Assembly: GCA_016617855.1 (NCBI GenBank)
Contig: JAECUM010001080.1
Coordinates: 124,001-188,000 of the forward strand
Origin: Megalonaias nervosa
Taxonomy: Eukaryota > Mollusca > Bivalvia > Unionida > Unionidae
Direction: 5' to 3'
Length of the DNA: 64,000 nucleotides
A model generated the notes under the pieces. The model had not been told where the DNA came from. It was given only the letters and a program-made list of their open reading frames with translations, and made no database searches. Below are positions 1-13,060 of this stretch, one piece after another (position 1 is the stretch's first letter; every line of letters begins with the position of its first letter). Position numbers and translations under genes: made by a program.

Positions 1-98
1 ATGCCCCAATGCTAGACATCACTATATACTGCCACACTGCAGACATAGCAGTAATATGACTAAAATTGTTAAAGCTACAATAAAACTCTAAATCACAC
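1..98 (+). repeat. SINE-B 3' part, cut by window edge
   Basis: This is the 3' half of a tRNA-derived SINE (here called SINE-B) whose head lies before the window. It carries the family signatures GCCCCAATGCTAGACATCAC, ACTGCCACACTGCAGACAT and ATATGACTAAAATTGTTAAAG. Fuller copies are at 13061, 34231 and 42172. An A/C-rich tail with a CA run follows. Confidence 0.75.
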
Positions 99-555
99 CC
101 ACACACACACATTTTTGTAAAATGGTGATGGTGTCAAATGAAGTCAGGTTTTCATACACCCCTCTACACATTTTGTCACATTTTTTCCTACAGCTCGGGG
201 AGATGGTAGAAAAACCCCATGCAGTGTGCTTTCCTGAAGAAAGGTCATCCTTGAAAAGAAATTAATTTATTCTGCATTGTCGGGTAGTCTAATCTAGTTG
301 ACCATACCTCAAATCACATTAAAATAAACTGAACAGACACTAACAGGTCTCTCATATTTAAGGCCACCACACAAGAGCCAGGATCAGCAGCATAAGAGTG
401 GATATTAGTATATAATAGCAGAAATATCTTTCGTAACAGTATTTTAACAGCATCCTGGAATACTTGGAAGAATCACTGCAAATGGAGTTGAAATGGTAAG
501 AACCATAGTCTAGGAATTTTGGGTCTTGGAAATAGAGTTGACATTGTATTCAAGC

Positions 556-561
556 ATAATA

Positions 562-598
<37 letters not shown>

Positions 599-661
599 CT
601 TTATTTAATGAGGGTAAATCAGTTAGCTACCTAATAGAACTAATTTATCAAGAGGCCCTCT
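556..661 (-). mobile_element. LINE 3' end fragment
   Basis: An (AAT)n run is followed by ACTTTATTTAATGAGGGTAA and, further on, AGAGGCCCTCT. This is the reverse complement of the 3' UTR and (ATT)n tail of the LINE fragment at 46907-47312, so it is a second, shorter 5'-truncated copy of that family in opposite orientation. No coding part remains. Confidence 0.6.
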
Positions 662-699
662 AAGATGTAGGTATAGTTCAGTTAATCACTAATCATCTT

Positions 700-745
700 A
701 CACACACACACACACACACACACAACACACAAACACACACACACA
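700..745. repeat. (CA)n microsatellite
   Basis: Nearly uninterrupted CA dinucleotides with a few AA interruptions. Confidence 0.9.
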
Positions 746-2689
746 TCATGAACATATAACTTGCAGTCCTAGACTACCATAGTTACATACACATGTTAAG
801 TTTTATACACACATAAAATTACTGTTAATGTTCTCTAGTCCAAGTCAAACTCATAACACATGCCAACATATCTTTATATACAAAGAGTAGCTGAAGGAAA
901 AGCTGATATGCCAGAAGATCCTTGAATTTCTTTTGGGATATTTTTCTACATAATTGTCCCAGAGTATTAAAAATTGTCTTTAAATAATCCTTTTTTGGTT
1001 GTTTTGGAATTTTAATTTTTTTTGGCTGTGATTGATCTAAAGTTTGGGGTTGCTGCTAATTTCTCCAGGTTTAAAAATGTATGGCAACGGCTGTTGCATA
1101 CTTGACACAAACTTTATACATCATTTTGGCAATTTGAAGGTTCAGTTTTACAAATGAAATATTTGTATAATACAGTATTAACATCAGGTGTATTTCCCCT
1201 TGTTATACTACAGTAGCCAAAATGGGGCTTAATGCATCTTATCTAGCCAGGGTTACAATATATTAACTCTTTCTTGGCAGATTGTTCAGGTACTTCAGTC
1301 CTTTGGGTATGTGAATTTCATTCGATGTGGTGACAAGCGACCACATCCAGTTCAAAATTTGAACACTGTTCCTACATGATCGACAGAAGGGCAACACAAA
1401 ACTGGAATGGTCTTATAAATAAGTAATTTTCCACTGACTGTCCATTTTTGTACAAATAGTTCTTTTCACTCAAATACACCTGTAATGGCTTCTATCTGGT
1501 ATGAGGTCATACTTTCGATGTTAAACTTACAAAGTATCCTTTTGAAGTCAGTTGCCATCACCATTTTTTGCTGACGTACAAAGCACCACTTTTACATGGT
1601 ATTGGTTAGTTGGCATTAGATAATAAGGAAAGCAACTATCAAATCCAGTAGATGTCACTAGGACAAAGCAAATAAGTATTTGATTGATCCACCATGGTGT
1701 AGATAGGGTTAACATATCTGAACCTTGGCTAGTGAAGCTGGGCTAAACATAGTTCTTTTAAAAGTGATTCCATACTGTTTTTGAACGAATCACTTTTTTA
1801 TTTTTTAGCTCTACCGGTCATAGACCAGAAGAGCTTATGAGATGGTCTGTTGCCAGATGATCTGTTACTACAAGTGTATTATTACTACTCCATCTATACT
1901 ACTTGGAAGATTGCCATGATACTATAATCAGACATTCAGTCCATGGTCTTGCTGTTACTAAAGGAAACTGGTGCTGTCCAGAAATCCAGTATGCCCACCA
2001 CAGTGGCTATTGTGTAAATCCTTTTACTGCTGTTCTGAATGGATGGTTGTATCACATGTAGTCTTCACAAAAAGACTAGTTATGATGTTTAGTTGATTGT
2101 AAATGAAGATTATGTTCATCTTATAATTTTATATAACCTTTCAGAACAAAATCCTTTGAGAGATCTGATAAAATGTATGTTTCTTTAATCATTTGAGGCC
2201 ACATTCACCAAAAAAGGTCATAAAATATTTTCAGTTTGTAAAGAGTTTTTGATGCATAAATGGTCATTATTTCAGAGATGGAATATCAGTCTTCTTGTAT
2301 CTTCCAGCTCCTAATTCATTAAATAGTTTCCAAATAGTTCTGTTGGTGTTCCTTTTTTGATCAATAACTTTATGATGTGTCATTTTTTTGCAGTGGTAAT
2401 AATTTTTGTTACTTTATTTCTCCAAATGTTACATTCTTCACTTAGATGCTTTCAGGCATCCAGGATTTCTGGACTAATCCAGCCTGGTTAATGATCATGT
2501 TTTATTTTATGTGTTTCTAATGGTGTTTGCTGATTCATTACATTCAAGAACAAGTCTGTCAGTATACCAAAGATTTCTGAATGTGGTCAATAAAGACACA
2601 CTATGGAAAAATAAATAACAGAGCTTACATAGGACTGGGATATAAAATACAGCCTCTTTATTGAAGGTCCTTGAATGCATTACATTGAA
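746..2689. other. No gene seen; one dispersed-repeat unit
   Basis: AT-rich non-coding sequence with stops in all frames. Around 1930-2060 it holds a weak copy of a dispersed repeat (CAGTATGCCCACCACAGTGG) that recurs near 11.4, 47.5 and 49 kb. Nothing else is recognised. Confidence 0.5.
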
Positions 2690-3400
2690 AGAGATTGTCA
2701 GGAAGCTGCATGGGTTACACTGTAAGAACTGTGCAGGTAATGCATAGGATTAGGGATAAATCCTAACATTTAGACTGTCTGGTTTAGGATTAGCTTTGGG
2801 GCTGAATCTGAGCATTTAGAGAGCCTTGCCTTATGACTGACATTGGGGTTCTGAAATCCAGGCATTTAGAGAGTCTGACATAAGATTGGCATTGGGGTTC
2901 TGCAATCCAAGCATTGAGACTGTCTGACATAGGATTAGCTTTGCGGTTGAATCTGAGCATTTAGAGAGTCTGAGATAGGATTGGCGTCAGGGCTCTGAAA
3001 TCTCAGCATTTAATGTGTCCTGCATTGGATTGGCCTTGGGGATCTGAAATCACAGCGTTTAATGAGTCTTGCATAGGATTGGCCTTGGAGTTTTGAAATC
3101 CAGGTATATAGAGAGTACTGTATAGGATTGGCATTAGATCACAGAAAACCAAGGATTTAGAGAGTACTGCATAGGATTGGCATTAGATCACAGAAAACCA
3201 AGGATTTAGAGAGTACTGTATAGGATTGGCATTAGAGTACAGATCATGAGTTCTCTATAGGAGTGCCATTGGGGCTCATAAAACCAAGCATTTAGAGAGT
3301 ATTGCATAGAACTGATACTGGGGTTGTAAAATTAAAACATTTAGAGTGTCTGGAACAGGATCAGCACTCTGAAATCCAGGCATTCAGAGACTGGCTTGGA
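2690..3400. repeat. Degenerate ~50-60-bp tandem repeat
   Basis: About a dozen imperfect units contain GCATTTAGAGAGTCTG, CATAGGATTGGCATTGG and GTTCTGAAATCCA. Two neighbouring units near 3110-3230 are almost identical (CATTAGATCACAGAAAACCA), which suggests recent local duplication. No coding potential. Confidence 0.8.
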
Positions 3401-3879
3401 TAGCTGGGCATAATTATGAAGTAGTGCATTGAATTGGAACCTGAGTGTGTATTTATCTTTACATTTAAAATGTTTTGCTTGCAAGAGCACAATCCTGGAA
3501 GAACTTGGAAACTCTTGTGTTGTCACATAATCCAAAAAGCCTTAATCTAACATTGCATTCTAGAAAAAAGACCTTGGATGTAAACATGGGCCATTTTGAA
3601 CTGCCCTTGAATGATAAAGCATTTTAATATTGTTTCATTATTGATTGAATTGTAAGCTGTAGTTTGAGGTGATGGAAACTGAATAATGTCTTCTATTTGT
3701 TTCATTCAAAAGTTTAAAAAAAAATGACAAGTGTTTATTATTGATTGTTGAATATCATTTGATATTATTTTCAACAGCTTTCATAATGAGGATCTATTCT
3801 TCACATATCTAACTATATTCTTGTCTGCCCAAACCCTACCAGGAAGTATCACTGAATACATCTGAGTCTCCTTTGGAGA
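3401..3879. other. No gene seen
   Basis: AT-rich sequence without recognisable exon, repeat or element. Confidence 0.4.
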
Positions 3880-4560
3880 GCTGAAGTTGTTCAGGTCATA
3901 TTAGAAACAATTGTGATTGGTTATTGTTCCTTTTTATACACCATGTATAAGTTGGAGTGTTAATGGTGTACACATCCAGTTTGATTTCTGCACAGTGTCT
4001 TTCATTATCCACAATGTACAGGTACCAGATTTTGTGGATGGCTTGTATATATAGGGTAGGAAAGAACCATGTCATTTTCGGCAAAAATACTCAAGGTTAC
4101 TAGCTGAAAGAAGAAAAATGGTTTCTGCACAAGAACTGGAGTTGTTTATCAGCTGTGGTTAACAAACTTTATTGAATGGTTTGCACTCAGTGTATGGAAG
4201 AATCCAATTAAGTTTGGAGTCAGAAGATAAAAGGTGAAGTTGACTTGAATAAAAAAAAAAGGTTTCAATTTAGAAACATTAGTTCTGTTTGACATACCTT
4301 GAAGTTTGTGGATGTCTTGAACTTGCAATAAAGGAGAAGGATATTATTTTGGGATGAAAAGGTCAAAGGTCTAGGATGTTGACTGAAAAAAGAAAAATTT
4401 ATTCCACACAGTAGCATCAGTTCAACATCAGAGAACTGGCCCAAACTTATAGAGGGCTTGCAGTTAGGGTAAGAAAGAAGCCTATTAATTTCAGGACCAA
4501 AGGTCAAAGTCACTCTGAATGCAAAGAAGAAAAGTGATGTCAGCACACAAATTTCATCAC
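3880..4560. repeat. Diverged ~150-bp repeat units with AGGTCA-like motifs
   Basis: Three or four diverged units each carry a 'ttgtggatggcttg' block, a 'gtaagaaagaag' block and an AGGTCAAAGGTC-type block, followed by 'gaagaaaaatggtttctgcac'. The same family recurs at 34000-35120. The spacing of the blocks is about 150 bp. Non-coding. Confidence 0.65.
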
Positions 4561-5239
4561 TATATATAAGGGACTATTAAACATGGGTTGGGTATGTTAT
4601 CTGCTGTTCACAGTGCTTTTGTTAGGTTTACAACTTTTCATAGACTGACTTTGAGTCTCTATTCAACATTTACAGCTATACTGAACTGATACTATAATAT
4701 ACTGGTATTCACCTGCCTCAGAGAGTAATCTGACACCGCATAAATCTATATCCATTCATTTTGAAAATGGTAAATCTATTCTAGAGGCTGCTGATTAGCA
4801 CATCATCTGTTAGAATGGATTAGAAAATGTTCAGTACAGACATGCTTCTTGATTATAACTGAAAATATAATAAGGTACCAGTCTGCAGTAATTGGCAGGC
4901 TGTTCATTATATGGTTGGGGTTCCATGTGGCCCACATAGAATCACCAGTGTCCTATTCAGTGTAGAATACTGAGCACACCCTTGACTGGTTTATGAGCTC
5001 TAAAATATTCTTCAGTCTCAACACTGATGTAAGAGCCATTTTGGAGCAACAATCCATTTTAGATACATATTTGAACTGAACATTCACAAAACAGAAACTT
5101 TTCACAAAACAGAAACTTCGAACAAAATGACTGGAAGAACTGGAGAAAAAAAACTGTAAGTGATTGGAAATTTCTTTATTCAAGAATGCAACATCTTACC
5201 TGATTTACAAATCAAACTCATTTATTCCAGCCATAAAAT
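4561..5239. other. No gene seen
   Basis: AT-rich sequence. A short direct repeat (CAAAACAGAAACTT, twice near 5083-5118) is the only structure noted. Confidence 0.4.
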
Positions 5240-5490
5240 GTTGTTGTTATGGGCTTGAGGCCATTTTTCAACACAGCTATATATGGCAGCCAGTATAACT
5301 GGTGGAGGAAGAACCTTGGAAAACTCAGGGAAGAACCACTCCCCCCAACCCCCTGATGGAAATCTACTGGCAAGCTTTCTCACATAACCACATTTGCAGA
5401 GCCTGAGACTTGAACCCATGCAGACAGAGGAGAGATGGCAGTGATTGGTAAGGGTGAGCGCTTTAGACTACTCAGCCACCAGGGGGCCCC
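5240..5490 (-). mobile_element. SINE-A (tRNA-Leu/Ser-derived), reverse
   Basis: Read on the - strand it starts GGGGCCCCCTGGTGGC, then a type-2 Pol III promoter (an A-box-like block and the B box GGTTCAAGTCT), the body GTGAGAAAGCTTGCCAGTAG, and a CAACAACA-type 3' tail. Compared with the best copy (35683-35934) the body has several substitutions and a C-rich expansion. It is an old copy. Confidence 0.85.
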
Positions 5491-5597
5491 CATACAACAA
5501 TATACTAATTCATAAATCAGTCAGGAGAAATGGGTGAAGAGGTTTTATAAATTCAGGAATTGGTGTTATGACAGGGGGTGTTATAGTGGGGTGTCTC

Positions 5598-5602
<5 letters not shown>

Positions 5603-5668
<66 letters not shown>
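5603..5668. repeat. (TA)n(CATA)n microsatellite
   Basis: A TA run passes directly into a run of CATA tetranucleotides. Confidence 0.95.
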
Positions 5669-6483
5669 CTTCAGAACATTGATGTTTTAATGTTTTTCCT
5701 AATTTTTTTTTCTGCACAGATTTACATCTTGGCAGAGTATCAGACCAGTCTCTTTCTTAAGAGTGCTGATGTCAAAATATTAACATTTGTAAAACAGTGT
5801 TACCTATTTTTAAAACACTAACGTGAAAATAGCAAAGTGTATGATTTTGTTCACTTTTTGTGTAAAGCATGTCAGAAAATACCATCCTGCTGTAAAACAT
5901 GGATGTCAAAACACTGAACTAATGGTTTAACCTTAGCCAGGGTGGTGGAGTCCACTAACCAAGAAATTAGAATGGGGAGTTTTTCAGCATGGTAATGATG
6001 CTGTTACAAGGTACATGGTATTGACAGAAAACATTGTACAGAATTTTATGGCCATAGGTTGTAAACTTTTGTTTTACCCCTAAAAGTTACTAAAGTAACC
6101 AGAGAAAAACATACATTTGTCCTGTATTCAAGGGGTTTCAGACTTTATAGCCCCATTAAAAGTTATGGCCCAGTATCAGATAGGGATGGGCAATATTTGA
6201 TGTTTTTTTCATATCCAACATTTTTGTCTGCTGGGTCAGATTATATCCAACACATACCAAAGGTATGGTTGAAGATAATGCTAGCAATGTTCATTGTATA
6301 TTCACATGCATTTATGGGTCTCTCGATTCAACCCACAACTCCCCTCCCCCTGCCTAAAAAACAACAACACAAAAAACCCCACCCCACATTGGCATCTGTA
6401 TGTACAACAATGTTCACTGTATATAGACTTGGGCTGATATGGGAAAAAATATATGAATGACATGCTTATGGCATGGAAGCACT
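5669..6483. other. No gene seen
   Basis: AT-rich sequence with short chance frames only. No splice-framed exon or element end recognised. Confidence 0.4.
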
Positions 6484-8120
6484 ATAAACTCTGATACAAC
6501 CTGTACACTGTTCAGATGGAATTCAGTTCGAGTCTGGTATGCACAGACTACTTGTACACTGTTCAGATGGAATTCATTTAGAGTCTGGTATGCACAGACT
6601 ATTTGTACACTGTTCAGATGGAATTCATTTAGAGTTTTGTATGTACAGACTGCTTGTACACCGTTCAGATAGAATTCATTTAGAGTCTGGTTTGCACAGA
6701 CTACTTGTACACTGTTCAGATGGAATTCATTTAGAGTTTCGTATGTACAGACTGCTTGTACACCGTTCAGATAGAATTCATTTAGAGTCTGGTATGCACA
6801 GACTACTTGTACACTGTTCAGATGGAATTCAGTTCGAGTCTGGTATGCACAGACTACTTGTACACTGTTCAGATGGAATTCATTTAGAGTTTCGTATGTA
6901 CAGACTGCTTGTACACCGTTCAGATAGAATTCATTTAGAGTCTGGTATGCACAGACTACTTGTACACTGTTCAGATGGAATTCATTTAGAGTTTCGTATG
7001 TACAGACTGCTTGTACACCGTTCAGATAGAATTCATTTAGAGTCTGGTATGCACAGACTACTTGTACACTGTTCAGATGGAATTCATTTAGAGTTTTGTA
7101 TGTACAGACTGCTTGTACACCGTTCAGATAGAATTCATTTAGAGTCTGGTATGTACAGACTGCTTGTACACTGTTCAGGTAGAATTCATTTGGAGTCTGG
7201 TATGTACAGACTGCTTGTATACTGTTCAGGTAGAATTCATTTGGAGTCTGGTATGTACAGACTGCTTGTACACTTCAGATAGAATTCATTTAGAGTCTGG
7301 TATGTACAGACTACGTGTACACTGTTCAGGTAGAATTCATTTAGAGTCTGGTATGTACAGACTGCTTGTACACTGTTCAGATAGAATTCATTTATTAGAG
7401 TCTGGTATGTACAGACTGCTTGTACACTGTCCAGGTAGAATTCATTTGGAGTCTGGTATGTACAGATTACTTGTACACTGTTCAGATAGAATTCATTTAG
7501 AGTCTGGGATGTACAGACTGCTTGTACACTGTTCAGGTCTGGTATTTACAGACTGCTTGTACACTGTTCAGACTGAGTTCTATCAAAGAGCTTGGTATTT
7601 AGAGACAGCTTGTAGACTGTTCAGACTGAGTTCTATCAAAGAGCTTGGTATTTAGAGACAGCTTGTACACTGTTCAGACTGAGTTCTATCAAAGAGCTTG
7701 GTATTTACAGACTGCTTGTACACTGTTCAGGTCTGGTATTTACAGACTGCTTGTACACTGTTCAGACTGAGTTCTATCAAAGAGCTTGGTATTTAGAGAC
7801 AGCTTGTACACTGTTCAGACTGAGTTCTATCAAAGAGCTTGGTATGTACAGACCGCTTGTACACTGTTCAGGTCTGGTATTTACAGACTGCTTGTACACT
7901 GTTCAGACTGAGTTCTATCAAAGAGCTTGGTATTTAGAGACAGCTTGTACACTGTTCAGATACTGTAGTATTAATTCTGAGAGCATGGTATGCAGACAGT
8001 TGTACACTGCTCAAAAAGAACTCTGAGTGTCAGGTATGTACAGACAGCTTGTACACTGGCTAGAATTTAGTCAGTTAGCCTGGTATGTACAAACAGCTTG
8101 TACACTGTTCAGATGACAGA
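6484..8120. repeat. 51-bp satellite with dimeric higher-order structure
   Basis: Tandem units of 51 bp read roughly ACAGACTGCTTGTACACTG, TTCAGATAGAATTCATTTAG, AGTCTGGTATGT. From about 6540 to 7160 two variants alternate (GATGGAATTC with CACTGTTC; GATAGAATTC with CACCGTTC), giving a 102-bp dimer. From about 7540 a variant with GAGTTCTATCAAAGAGCTTG takes over. Because 51 is a multiple of 3 and the unit lacks stops in some frames, long frames with a 17-residue repeat appear, including one of 247 codons. More than one frame is open, so coding is unlikely. Confidence 0.93.
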
Positions 8121-8370
8121 TCAAAATTGATAATCTAAGATGCAAAGTGGATGTTTATGCTTTCACATTAATTTTTGTGATAATAGCATCTACTGCTGTT
8201 GCCCATGGAATGAAAGAGTTTAAATGCATAGTAATGTATTCTCCTGGAACTAAAGTGCTTTTTATATGCAGTTTTTTAGAGCAGTTGTTAAGCAAATAAA
8301 TTTCTCATGTAATTGGATCATGGGGGTCATCTCAAAGCGTTACTTTACTGATTGAAAGTTTACATTATCA

Positions 8371-8373
<3 letters not shown>

Positions 8374-8422
<49 letters not shown>
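8374..8422. repeat. (TC)n microsatellite
   Basis: Pure CT dinucleotide run. Confidence 0.97.
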
Positions 8423-8427
<5 letters not shown>

Positions 8428-9889
8428 ATGAAAAAAGGATAACCACTCTGTGTATCTATATGGTAAATACATGATAATCCCAAGTTCACCCATAGTGAAA
8501 GTTTAATGTTAATAAACGAAGTTGTACAAGAGATTCAGCATGGACACTGAAGACAAATTAACCTACATGCACATAGATGGACAAAGTAAATCACATATAC
8601 CACCAGCTTATTGACATGAAAGTATAAAAGGAAATATTTTGAACAGGTCGTGACTATTGACTACTTTTCGAGAAATGAAGTGAATTTTATTGGGGTTAAT
8701 GAAGCACACACTGAAAGAATCAAGTATGGCCTTGAAGATTACACAAGTCAACTTCAGATCTCTACCTACAAAGACTTTAAATCTTTAGATTATAACAAAC
8801 AATAACTATTCCAAGAAACTGGTCCATTCCAAGAGTTATAACAAAAGTCTACAAACATCCCAAGACTATCTGGGGTCTAATATCCCACATTTGAAGTTTG
8901 TGTCTTTAATAGTGTAGGAGGTAAATTGACTAATGGAGGGACATACAGACAAAAATGAAGACATAATCCCGACATTTTTAAAAGTTGGATGGGGATAACA
9001 GTCATGTTAATTTTTTTACTTGTTTAAATATTATGAATGTCAAAACACAAAACAAATCTGCATCTCTGAATTCATTGACATAACTAATAACTGCACACAC
9101 ATGCTTTTATTTTAATGTTTAATACTAATTATCCTTTCCTATCCTATTACTGCCAGCTGTATTCGCTTGAATACTTCTGTTAAACACTGGTTTTAAGGGA
9201 TCTTTATCCATTATATTGAATGCATACCATTCTGTCTTCACAAATTTATATAAAACTTTCACTGTGATTTAAATTTGCTGAAAACATTGATTCAAAATCA
9301 TGATATCAACTAGCTAATTAATAATAGTGCATTTGTAATTAATTGTTTTGAGACACCCTTCTTTTTCTTGTATCAACTTCAAGTCAGTTTCTATAGGTTG
9401 GAAGCATGTAGCTCCATTGTATCTGTTGCCTGTTCAGCTATTTGTTCTCTCTCATGAGACTAATCCCACCTGTACAGACAATTTGTCCACAAAACATATT
9501 GTCTCTTTTGGGATGTGGGTCTTCGTCATGCTAATGTTTACACAGAATCATCATCTTTTATGATAACAACCACAGTTTTTCAAATATGTATACATTATTC
9601 TTGTGCTCTTTTATAAACTAAAAAATGACGCTTGATGCCTTTCAGAATCTGAAAGTTTGACTTCGATTAACCAAATACATGTATTTCCAAATATTTCACA
9701 GTGCTTTATGGGTCAGAAAATTGTTTTTTTCCAGGACTACAATTCACTCAAGTTTTCTGGAATTCTGTACCTTGTCATATTATGCAGTATTGTTTCTTCC
9801 AGCACTGTGGGCCACATGGATTGGAAATGTAAAGTTTGAAGGCTATATATATAGAGCAATTGCACTAAAATAAAAAAACTGACATTTTG
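8423..9889. other. No gene seen
   Basis: AT-rich sequence with only short frames. Nothing recognisable. Confidence 0.4.
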
Positions 9890-9894
9890 CATGA

Positions 9895-9962
9895 TTGTTG
9901 GCCTCGCAAACAGTGACCCACTGGCCAAATTTGGCCTGCGGGCCTATAGTTAGACCACTCAA
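9895..9962. mobile_element. hAT-like terminus remnant
   Basis: The sequence CACTGGCCAAATTTGGCC followed by TGCGGGCCTATAG and TTAGACCACTC has the 'ggcccgcgggccatagtttgacc' style of many non-autonomous hAT ends. No partner end or target duplication was found, so this is a tentative remnant. Confidence 0.35.
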
Positions 9963-10030
9963 TTCTACACTGTTCAGATGTAATTCAGTCAAAAAGCCAG
10001 GTATCTACAGACAGCTTGCACACAGTTAGG
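9963..10030. repeat. Single outlying unit of the 51-bp satellite
   Basis: TCTACACTGTTCAGATGTAA, then TTCAGTCAAAAAGCCAGGTA and CTACAGACAGCTTGCACAC, match the last diverged units of the array ending at 8120. It lies 1.8 kb beyond the array. Confidence 0.75.
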
Positions 10031-10198
10031 AATTTAAAGCGCTTCCATGCCTTATACCAATATTTCATCACTTTTAAAAATATCCTCATAAAACTAGGTT
10101 GATATACAGTTGCTTGAGTTTTTTTTCCATCTTTTTTTTTAAAAAGATGAATACAGTAATCAGACGGACAAAAGAAATGATAATACTACCAGAACTGT

Positions 10199-10835
10199 TA
10201 GAACTTTGGGACAGATACATGAATGTGGGCTAAAAGTGTTAATTGACTTTGGGACAGATACATCTACCTGGGGTTAAAATGTTTGTTAACTTTTGGGTAG
10301 ATACATGTATCTGGGGTTAAGGTGTTTGTTAACTTTGGGGCAGATACATTTACCTGGGGTTAAAGTGTTTGTTAACTTTGGGGCAGATACATCTACCTGG
10401 GGTTAAAGTGTTTGTTAACTTTGGGACAGATACATTTACCTGGGGTAAAGTGTTTGTTGACTTTGGGGCAGATACATTTACCTGGGGTTAAAGTGTTTGT
10501 TAACTTTGGGGCAGATACATTTACCTGGGGTTAAAGTGTGTGTTAACTTTGGGGCAGATACATCTGCCTGGGGTTAAAGTGTTTGTTAACTTTGGGGCAG
10601 ATACATCTACCTGGGGTTAAAGTGTTTGTTAACTTTGGGACAGATACATCTGCCTGGGTTTAAAGTGTTTGTTGACTTTGGGGCAGATACATTTATCTGG
10701 GGTTAAAGTGTTTGTTAACTTTTGGACAGATACATTTACCTGGGGTTAAAGTCTTTGTTGACTTTGGGGCAGATACATTTACCTGGGTTTAAAGTGTTGA
10801 CTTTGGGGCAGATACATGTACCTGGGGTAAAAGTG
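10199..10835. repeat. 43-bp minisatellite
   Basis: About 14-15 copies of a 43-bp unit containing TTGGGGCAGATACATTTACC and TGGGGTTAAAGTGTTTGTTA. Variation is mostly single substitutions plus a few shortened units near the right end. Confidence 0.95.
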
Positions 10836-12829
10836 TCAATTGCAAAGGGTTTAAATTTTGACCTTTTTCTGGGTTTATGGTAAATAAAGTTTTGCAAACA
10901 CTTGTATGTATATTTCATTGCAAATAATCTCTGATGTTGAGGTTATATATACTGCTGATAGTTCTCAAATGCTCATGTCATATTCTTGTGTTGCCAAGAT
11001 AATTGTACAGATTCTTGATATGCAAACAGAAATCAATTTCAGAGATCACAGTCTCAGTATGTACTCATCCAAGCAAGTAATTGCATCGTTAAATAATTAA
11101 CCAAGCGCTAGGGGGGCCCCATGTGATGTTATAGAGCTGAACATTGATTGGGGTGTCAGTTTCATGTACAGATGCCATGGTGAATGAACTTGACTATTGG
11201 TATTTTTTATTTTGAAAGTAAAGAAACAGTAACTAGGACACTTCACAATTTTATGTGAAAACATTTTTAGTGATGAACACAAAACAAAGACATTTGTTGA
11301 AGGTACTTGTAGCTAAATTTTAATTTTCTTTTATTTATTTTATTATAGTGGCTTCTTTGTTTGTCATCCATCATCCATATGTCTGTTTGCAAAGGTTTTT
11401 TTATTGCTACACATAAACCACTGGAACAATTGTCTTGAAACTGGTGTCCCTCACTCCCTCAGCCATCCAATATGGCCAACCGCACTGGCCACCTTGGAAA
11501 CATTGCTATCACTACACCTTCAGAAAGGATGGCGATATTGAAATGGGATTTTCACTAAAAGACTTCTTGCAATGTCTGTTTGGTCTTAAATATATGGTAT
11601 CATCTGATATCCAATATGGCCAACACAGTGGCTATCAGATTTAGTTTTAATTGATATTTCTTCTGAAAAGGACATCATATTGACATGGGGTTGTCACCAA
11701 AAGACTTCCAATGATGTCTTATTTATCCTAAATGAAAATGATGCTTATATGACCATCATAACAATCTTTTTCTTGATAATTCTCCATTACAGATAGTTTT
11801 AATGATGTGGGGTTTTCCAAAATGAAATTGGTGCCAATCAGAATGTCAGTATGATTGCCATGGTAGTCGTCATGGAAATCTTATCACTCCTGCTTGCAAG
11901 CTATAGTTGTTCCTTTTTCTGATAGTTTTCAGTACCTTTCTTTTCCCCACAAATTACAACAGACTTAAAAAAACTTTATGACATAGTCATTTAGTACTCA
12001 CTTTAATGTTGTAAGCAGCAAAATGATACTATCTACTGAATTAATGGCATGTAATCTAAAAAGGATATTTTAACATTGTTTTTCTTCAGTCCAGTACAGG
12101 ACTCACCATTGTAATAAAAAGAAGATTCCAACAGACACAAATTCTATTGTATAGCATATTTTTCTGTAGGCTTTACAAGATTGATATTCTGAGTTTGTCA
12201 AACAGTCTCTAATTTTGCAGTATCAGTTTCATTTAGCAGCCATTCCCATCACTAAACATTCCTCTGTTTGGCTTCCATTGTCACTCCCTCATTGGATTTG
12301 TTATCATACATATTCTTCATCAATGTCAGCACAGGGGCTTTAATGTACTTTGCACAGTGCCACAGTATAGTGCATGTATAAAAATAAAAAAAAAAAAACC
12401 AATAATAAAGATAATATAGATGTAACTTGGCATGTGGGTATCTCGTGAATTTGTCGGAGACATTTAAGTTGAGTGATCTTCAGTCCATGATACTAATTTC
12501 AAAGTCAAAAACCATGGCAAAGACTTCAGTATTATACTTTAGGTAACTTGTGAACCTGTTAACTGGAACATGCTGGAAGGTACTTTTCTTTCCAAATTTG
12601 GTATGTTGTAATCTGTCAACAATATCAGATATGGTTTAATACTCAGTAGTTCAGTAGAATAAAAGGACATCTAAGTGGATTCGTAGAGATTCTTTTCAGC
12701 TAGAAGAGTGCATATCGAACAAAGGGACTCTTGTTTGACAAGAAGTATTATCATTTCCTTGACAACAATGGACAAATTACAAAGTAATGACTGTATTTAC
12801 CAGATAGCAGTGATTTTTTTTTTAAAATT
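10836..12829. other. No gene seen; dispersed repeat at 11395-11900
   Basis: Non-coding. About 11395-11900 holds two or three diverged units of a repeat with ATCCAATATGGCCAAC, CATATTGACATGGGGTT, CACCAAAAGACTTC and AAATGAAAATGGTGCC, shared with 47410-47640 and 48900-49440. The rest is unremarkable AT-rich DNA. Confidence 0.5.
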
Positions 12830-13060
12830 GAAGATTTTGTCTTGAAAATTGTACCACTTTAATGTCCGTCTGTGTCATCATTTAGCAGAGTTATAGCCCC
12901 TAAATGTTGGACCCACCCACTTTTATTTCTGCACATCAATTCCCTTAATTATTGTTAGACTGGAACCAAATTTAATATGCAGCTTGATAATGACAAGGTT
13001 TTGATAAAGTTTGTCATTATTCTGTGCGATCTTTAGCCGATTTATTGTCCCTAAAATTGA

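Noticed and set aside
6539..7282. 247-codon frame with 17-residue repeat as a repeat protein
   Set aside because: The 51-bp unit is divisible by 3 and more than one frame is open; no splice context or signal peptide. Kept only as a finding.
11097..11125. GGGGGGCCCC as another SINE-A head
   Set aside because: Only the G/C run is shared; no promoter boxes or body follow on either strand.
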